In this document: piece after piece, positions 59,453-64,000 of the stretch
How the letters are laid out: every line of letters begins with the position of its first letter
Numbering within the stretch: position 1 is the first letter of the stretch
Source of the DNA: an uncultured Ruminococcus sp.
GTDB lineage: Bacteria > Bacillota > Clostridia > Oscillospirales > Ruminococcaceae
Length of the DNA stretch: 64,000 bases
Assembly (NCBI GenBank): GCA_910579955.1
Contig: CAJTWE010000010.1
Coordinates: 1 to 64,000, forward strand
Reading direction: 5' to 3'
The notes under the pieces: generated by a model
Databases searched by the model: none
The model's input: only the letters and a program-made list of their open reading frames with translations
Told to the model about the DNA's origin: nothing
Program-made: the position numbers and the translations under genes

Positions 59453-60595
59453 ATGAGAAGATTTCTTTGCTGTGTTATTCTGCTTGTTTCGGTAATATGT
59501 TTTCCACTTTCTGTAAGTGCGGATAATCAGGCAGAAACTGAGGTTTCTGCCGCCGCTTACGTTGTTATGGACGCTGCCACACGTTCTGTTATCTATGAAT
59601 CAAACGCTCATGAGAAGCTGCCTATGGCAAGCACTACAAAAATAATGTCAACGCTTATATGCCTTGAAAGCGGCGATCTTGACAGTGAATTTACTGTAGA
59701 TTCCGACGCTATACATATAGAAGGATCTTCCATGGGGCTTGTTGATGGTGATATTGTAACAAAACGTGCTTTGTGCTATGGAATGCTTTTGCCATCAGGT
59801 AATGATGCGGCAGGTGCGGTCGCTGTACGTATTGCAGGAAGTTATAGCAACTTTGCAAATCTTATGAATGAACGTGCCAAAAGTATCGGTATGGAAAATA
59901 CGCACTTTGTAACTCCGTCCGGACTTCATGATGATAATCATTATTCTACTGCCTATGATATGGGAATTCTTACTGCACAGGCTCTTCGCAATGATGATTT
60001 CCGTGAAATATGCTGTAAGGAAAGCGCTAAGGTGACATTTGGAAATCCACCTTTTGAAAGATGGCTTAAAAATACAAATAAGCTGCTTGCAAGTTGTGAG
60101 GGCGTTATAGGTGTGAAAACGGGATTTACAGACGAGGCAGGAAGATGCCTTGTTTCTGCCTGTACAAGAGATGATGTAACTTTGATATGTGTTACTCTTA
60201 ATGACAAGAACGACTGGAATGACCATTCGCAGCTTTATAACCTTGCATTTTCATCAATAACTGCAAAGCATGCGGATATGCCTGAGGATATAAAACTTCC
60301 CGTTGCCGGAGGAGAAAAAAGCAGTGTAAATCTTTATGCCAAAAACGATGTGGTATATGGTGAAACAGAGACAAGTGGCAGTGATGTAAGATGGGAGATA
60401 GAAGCAGCGCCTATGCTCTATGCCCCCGTAAAGGCTGACAGCATTGGCGGCTACCTTGTTCACTACTGCGGTGAATTTGAAATTTCAAGGCAGCCTTTGT
60501 ATGCTGCCAATAATGTTTCGTATTGCGAAAGCAAGGATGAAAATAAAAATGCATTTGAAAAAATATCGGAAAAACTAAGAGAATTTTTCTCATAA
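59453..60595 (+). CDS. D-alanyl-D-alanine carboxypeptidase (PBP5 family)
   Basis: Penicillin-binding carboxypeptidase that trims pentapeptide side chains of peptidoglycan. The 380 residues begin with a signal peptide (1-23, ending SVSA), then show the SXXK nucleophile Ser60 to Lys63 (ASTTK), SGN at 115-117 and KTG at 223-225. A smaller C-terminal domain follows. Placement between gerW and rluB, close to scpAB, resembles the dacB (sporulation) locus of Bacillus, so a spore cortex role is possible. dacF is an alternative name. Confidence 0.92.
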   Translation: MRRFLCCVILLVSVICFPLSVSADNQAETEVSAAAYVVMDAATRSVIYESNAHEKLPMASTTKIMSTLICLESGDLDSEFTVDSDAIHIEGSSMGLVDGDIVTKRALCYGMLLPSGNDAAGAVAVRIAGSYSNFANLMNERAKSIGMENTHFVTPSGLHDDNHYSTAYDMGILTAQALRNDDFREICCKESAKVTFGNPPFERWLKNTNKLLASCEGVIGVKTGFTDEAGRCLVSACTRDDVTLICVTLNDKNDWNDHSQLYNLAFSSITAKHADMPEDIKLPVAGGEKSSVNLYAKNDVVYGETETSGSDVRWEIEAAPMLYAPVKADSIGGYLVHYCGEFEISRQPLYAANNVSYCESKDENKNAFEKISEKLREFFS

Positions 60596-60613
60596 GAAAA
60601 AAAGGAGTTAATT

Positions 60614-61348
60614 TTGGAAAAAATAAGAATACAGAAATTGCTGGCAGATGCCGGTTATTGTTCAAGAAGAAAGGCAGAAGCCCTTATATCAGCGGGCAAG
60701 ATAAAATTAAACGGTCATCCTGTAAAGCTTGGAGACAAGGCGACCTATCAAGACCTTATAACTGTAAGTGGTGAGCGTGTTTATCTTTCACGAAAGAAAA
60801 ACTATCGCTATTTAATGCTTTATAAGCCAAGAGGATATGTAACTACTACGTCAGATGAATTAGAAAGACGTTGCGTAATGGATCTTTTAGGGGATGATGT
60901 AGAAGAGCGTGTATATCCTGTTGGCCGTCTTGATAAGGACTCTGAGGGTCTGCTGCTGCTTACAAATGACGGAAACTTTGCAAATGATATTATGCACCCG
61001 AGCCGTCATATCAGTAAAACTTATCGTGTAACTGTTCGTCCTGATGTTACAGAAGAACAGCTTGTGGAACTTGCCAGCGGAATTGATCTGGATGGTAGAA
61101 AAACACTGCCTGCAAATGTTGTAGTAAAAACAAGAGAACCGGGACGTGTTGTTTTGCTTATTACTATCAAAGAAGGCAGAAATCGTCAGATACGAAGAAT
61201 GTGCGAGGCTTTGGGTCTTGAAGTCGCAAGACTTCGCCGTGTAAGTGTAGGCCCTTTGAAGCTCGGCATGATGAAGCCCGGTACATATCGTGACCTTACT
61301 GCCGAGGAACTTCGTGCAATCAGAAATGCTATAGGAAAAGAAAATTAA
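60614..61348 (+). CDS. rluB: RsuA/RluB-family rRNA pseudouridine synthase
   Basis: Isomerises a uridine in ribosomal RNA. The 244 residues have an N-terminal S4 RNA-binding domain (IRIQKLLADAGYCSRRKAEALI), the catalytic Asp in GRLDKDSEGLLLLTNDG near residue 118, and EGRNRQIRRMCEALGLEV near 190. The start codon is TTG, after AAAGGAG. The scpAB-dac-rluB neighbourhood favours RluB over RsuA. Confidence 0.92.
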   Translation: MEKIRIQKLLADAGYCSRRKAEALISAGKIKLNGHPVKLGDKATYQDLITVSGERVYLSRKKNYRYLMLYKPRGYVTTTSDELERRCVMDLLGDDVEERVYPVGRLDKDSEGLLLLTNDGNFANDIMHPSRHISKTYRVTVRPDVTEEQLVELASGIDLDGRKTLPANVVVKTREPGRVVLLITIKEGRNRQIRRMCEALGLEVARLRRVSVGPLKLGMMKPGTYRDLTAEELRAIRNAIGKEN

Positions 61349-61382
61349 GAAAGATATAAAACAATGAAAGGAGACGGTATTT

Positions 61383-62330
61383 ATGCCAATTTGTATTTCA
61401 CCGGAGCTGCCGGCTTATCAAACTCTTGCCGAGGAAAACATTTTTGTCATGGATAATATCCGTGCTTCTCATCAGGATATACGTCCATTAAGAGTGCTGA
61501 TACTTAATCTCATGCCTAAAAAAATAGAGACGGAATGTCAGTTTTTGAGACTTCTTAGTAATACTCCTATTCAGGTGAATATTGAGTTTTTGCAAATTGC
61601 AAGTCATGTAAGCAAGAATACTTCAAAAAGTCACCTTGATGCGTTTTATCATACTTTTGATGAAATACGTGACGATTACTATGACGGTTGTATAATTACC
61701 GGCGCTCCTGTTGAGCATCTTGATTATGAGGATGTTGACTATTGGGATGAGATAAAGGAGATAATGGAATGGACTAAAACGCATGTTTTTTCTACTCTGC
61801 ATATATGCTGGGCTGCACTTGCAGGACTTTATTATCATTTCGATGTTCCTAAATATGATCTTGAGCAAAAGATGTTTGGAATATTTCCTCATACTGTTAA
61901 AGTTAAGAATATCCAGCTTCTTCGTGGATTCGACGATGTTTTCAATGCACCTCATTCAAGACTTTCAGAGGTTCGTCGTGATGATATTGTCAAGATACCG
62001 AAACTCAGAATTCTTACTGAATCAGAATATGCGGGAGTACATATTGTCGCAAATAACAACGGCAGACAGTACTTTATAACAGGTCATTTTGAATACGACC
62101 GAAATACTCTTAAAGAAGAATATCTGCGTGATGCAGCAAAGGGTATTGACATACAGCTGCCATTTAATTATTTTCCTGATAATGACCCTTCCAACGAACC
62201 GGTTTATACATGGGGATGCAGTGCAAATTTGCTTTTTTCCAACTGGATCAATCACTGTGTATACCAGCTTACACCATATGATCTCAGTCAGCTTGAACTG
62301 TATAACTGGGATTGGGAAGCGGGATTGTAA
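61383..62330 (+). CDS. metA: Homoserine O-acetyltransferase (MetA family)
   Basis: Activates homoserine for methionine synthesis. The 315-residue MetA-family protein has the catalytic Cys142 in STLHICWAALAG, with His and Glu partners in ITGHFEYD. Residue 111 is Glu (GAPVEHLDYED). In this family Glu at that position goes with acetyl-CoA use, and Gly (as in E. coli) with succinyl-CoA, so acetyl transfer is predicted. AAAGGAG precedes the ATG. hom in this window makes its substrate. Confidence 0.92.
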   Translation: MPICISPELPAYQTLAEENIFVMDNIRASHQDIRPLRVLILNLMPKKIETECQFLRLLSNTPIQVNIEFLQIASHVSKNTSKSHLDAFYHTFDEIRDDYYDGCIITGAPVEHLDYEDVDYWDEIKEIMEWTKTHVFSTLHICWAALAGLYYHFDVPKYDLEQKMFGIFPHTVKVKNIQLLRGFDDVFNAPHSRLSEVRRDDIVKIPKLRILTESEYAGVHIVANNNGRQYFITGHFEYDRNTLKEEYLRDAAKGIDIQLPFNYFPDNDPSNEPVYTWGCSANLLFSNWINHCVYQLTPYDLSQLELYNWDWEAGL

Positions 62331-62359
62331 TAATATTTAATAATATCTAATAATATTTG

Positions 62360-62394
62360 AGCTGTCTCAGATTATATCTGCGGCAGCTTTTTTC
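62360..62394 (+). terminator. Terminator of metA
   Basis: AGCTGTCTCAGA / TCTGCGGCAGCT stem with two mismatched or wobble positions, followed by a T run. Confidence 0.82.
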
Positions 62395-62431
62395 ATTCTA
62401 TTAATAATGCGTCATAATGAGATGCTTTGCT

Positions 62432-62459
62432 GCATAAACTGAAACATCACGGATATAAT
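62432..62459 (+). promoter_or_regulatory. Possible sigma-E-like promoter of spoIIP
   Basis: GCATAAA (62432-62438), 13-base spacer, GATATAAT (62452-62459). The -10 differs at two of eight positions from the mother-cell sigma-E consensus CATACAAT. It begins only 15 bases before the coding start, so the leader would be very short. Confidence 0.35.
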
Positions 62460-62473
62460 AACGAGGTGATGGA

Positions 62474-63610
62474 ATGAGAAAAAGGCTTTCCCGAAGAGCT
62501 GCTGTACGTCTTAAACGCAGGATATTTGCGATTACAGGTGTACTTCTAACAGTATTTATTATTTGTTTTGGTGTGACAAAAGGCTTTTCAGAAAAAATAT
62601 CTGACAATAGCGGTCCGGATATGAATTCAAGGCAGCTTAGCAATGTATGCAATGAGGTATATATGGATCTCCAAAGGGAAGAATGGGATCCGCTCAGTGA
62701 TGAGGCTCTTGAAGCAGCTTCCGCAAATCAATCGGATAAAAAAGAAAAAAAGGAAAATTCCGATAAAAAGGAAACCGGAAGTAAGCCGTATCCGGAAAAT
62801 TGGAATGAAAGCGATGAAACAGAAATAATTCGTACAACACTGGGCGGATATTCAGGAGATAAATTTTTTACTCTTGAAAATGGAGGTCAGATAGCAAATT
62901 ATACTTCTCATACAAACAGCGAACTCTTGCAGGAAAGTGTATTAAAGCCTGCATTTAAAATATCTGTCAATGAAAAACCACAGGTTCTTATAATGCATAC
63001 GCATACAACAGAAACATATGAACCATATGTCAGGGAGTCATTTGACCCGAGCTTTAATTACCGTACCACTGATAGCAGCAAAAATGTTGTTGCAGTAGGA
63101 GAGGCTATAGCGGAAAAATTGAGAGCTGCTGGGATAGTCACAATTCATGATGAAACAATACATGATTATCCATCATATACGGGTGCATATGAACGCAGCG
63201 CAGAGACCGTGAAAAGCATTTTGGAAAAAAATCCAAGTATTCGTGTAGTTCTTGATATACATAGAGATGCTATAGGCACGGAGACTTCTATTACTCAGCC
63301 TGTTGCAGAAATAAACGGCAAAGAGTCGGCGCAGGTAATGATAATATCTGGTTGTGATGACGGTACTATGGATATGCCGAATTACTTGTTCAATTTTCGA
63401 TTTGCCTGCCGTTTGCAAGAACAGATGGAGAGTATGTATCCAGGCCTTGCAAGACCTGTTCTCTTTGACTACAGAAGATATAATCAAGATTTAACTACGG
63501 GTAGTTTGCTTATAGAAGTAGGTTCTCATGGAAACACGTTTGAGCAGGCTGTGTATGCCGGTTCACTTTTAGGAGATGCTTTAACGGAAGTTCTGCTGGA
63601 TTTACATTAA
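62474..63610 (+). CDS. spoIIP: Stage II sporulation protein P
   Basis: Peptidoglycan amidase/endopeptidase that works with SpoIID and SpoIIM in engulfment. The 378 residues have a basic start, one membrane span (about 17-37), a charged linker (about 65-110, KKEKKENSDKKE) and an amidase domain with VLIMHTHTTETYEPY, VLDIHRDAIG and LLIEVGSHGNTFEQA, which hold the expected His and Glu metal ligands. GAGGTGATGG precedes the start. It is full length. Confidence 0.93.
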   Translation: MRKRLSRRAAVRLKRRIFAITGVLLTVFIICFGVTKGFSEKISDNSGPDMNSRQLSNVCNEVYMDLQREEWDPLSDEALEAASANQSDKKEKKENSDKKETGSKPYPENWNESDETEIIRTTLGGYSGDKFFTLENGGQIANYTSHTNSELLQESVLKPAFKISVNEKPQVLIMHTHTTETYEPYVRESFDPSFNYRTTDSSKNVVAVGEAIAEKLRAAGIVTIHDETIHDYPSYTGAYERSAETVKSILEKNPSIRVVLDIHRDAIGTETSITQPVAEINGKESAQVMIISGCDDGTMDMPNYLFNFRFACRLQEQMESMYPGLARPVLFDYRRYNQDLTTGSLLIEVGSHGNTFEQAVYAGSLLGDALTEVLLDLH

Positions 63611-63641
63611 ACAAAATTAAATAAAATTGGAGGAATTCTAA

Positions 63642-63935
63642 ATGAAAGGTCGAATTATTAAAACGGTAAAAATACTTGCAGCTTACATTATGTTGAATGT
63701 TGGTGCGCTCAGCTGGATAGAGGTTTCGGCAGCAACGGAAAATAAGATGAATTCAGTTCAAATGACAATGGCAGAAATAAAAACAGATTCTGAAAATAAT
63801 CTTGAAATAAGTGTTTTGGGGAAAAGTGCAGTTTTTGATTTTTCGTTTATAGAGTTAAAAGAAGTGCAGACTGTGATTTTTGCATTTGTTGATCCGCTTA
63901 TTTTAGCTGCGTGGGAGACAGTGCTGCAAATTTGA
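63642..63935 (+). CDS. Short predicted secreted protein, unknown
   Basis: A 97-residue ORF with perfect GGAGG spacing. Residues 1-31 look like a signal peptide (KTVKILAAYIMLNVGALSWIEVSAA), and the rest is a short soluble region with a hydrophobic end (VIFAFVDPLILAAWETVLQI). No family is recognised. It follows spoIIP by 31 bases in the same direction and may be co-transcribed, which would hint at a sporulation role; this is only context. Confidence 0.6.
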   Translation: MKGRIIKTVKILAAYIMLNVGALSWIEVSAATENKMNSVQMTMAEIKTDSENNLEISVLGKSAVFDFSFIELKEVQTVIFAFVDPLILAAWETVLQI

Positions 63936-63952
63936 ATTTTTGTGCATATCTC

Positions 63953-63981
63953 TTGCAATTTTATATATTTTATGGTATAAT
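63953..63981 (+). promoter_or_regulatory. Sigma-A promoter for a gene beyond the window
   Basis: TTGCAA (63953-63958), 17-base spacer, TATAAT (63976-63981). The gene it drives lies past the right edge. Confidence 0.72.
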
Positions 63982-64000
63982 AATTTATTGTAAGGTAAGA

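Overview
The window looks like chromosome from a low-GC, cellulose-degrading Firmicute of the Ruminococcus / Oscillospiraceae group. This rests on three dockerin-bearing proteins (one a GH8 glycanase), Thr-rich linkers, a SCIFF ranthipeptide locus, and clostridial housekeeping gene order. No phage, transposase, plasmid or CRISPR genes were seen. Nearly all readable vegetative promoters are sigma-A-like with a 17-nt spacer.

Layout. 1-17.5 kb: one long, tightly packed plus-strand housekeeping run: topA (5' end off the window), trmFO, plsX, rnc, an Elp3-like radical SAM gene, smc, ftsY, rdgB, yhbY, nadD, yqeK, an LCP-family gene, rsfS, a small membrane protein and leuS. 17.5-24.2 kb: rpsU behind a structured leader, then yqeG-aroQ-pepP-efp-acidic zinc protein, then the electron-bifurcating pair nfnAB and yajC. 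24.2-28 kb: a secreted lysozyme-like dockerin protein, a TIGR04086 membrane protein, the SCIFF precursor and its radical SAM maturase. 28-32.2 kb: an iron-sulfur and sulfur operon (Rrf2/IscR-type repressor, iscS, iscU, nadA, mnmA) with matching operators before iscR and iscS. 32.3-35.1 kb (minus): an ECF sigma factor overlapping a membrane-anchored protein that ends in a dockerin, the most unusual system here.

35.3-46.5 kb: MATE exporter, divergent xre/small acidic ORF with three operator-like repeats, an orphan sigG, aroK, nadE, pyrE, tRNA-Arg, yitT-like, ACT-domain gene plus homoserine dehydrogenase, a four-tRNA operon, mtnN and a DUF45 peptidase. 46.6-55.6 kb: tRNA-Ser and tRNA-Leu, recQ, sortase, MmcQ/YjbR, second MATE, AraC regulator, a small palindromic repeat, GH8-dockerin enzyme, double-domain SseB-like protein. 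55.7-64 kb: rpmB, site-2 protease homolog, scpA-scpB-DUF2953-gerW-dac-rluB, metA, spoIIP and a short secreted protein.

Common threads. smc with scpA/scpB gives a full condensin; nadD, nadA and nadE give three steps of NAD synthesis; iscS supplies sulfur for iscU and mnmA. sigG, gerW, spoIIP and a sporulation-type carboxypeptidase suggest the lineage keeps endospore genes. Two dockerin sequence types, a sortase and the sigma/dockerin pair point to a cellulosome-like surface system that may be sensed as well as displayed.
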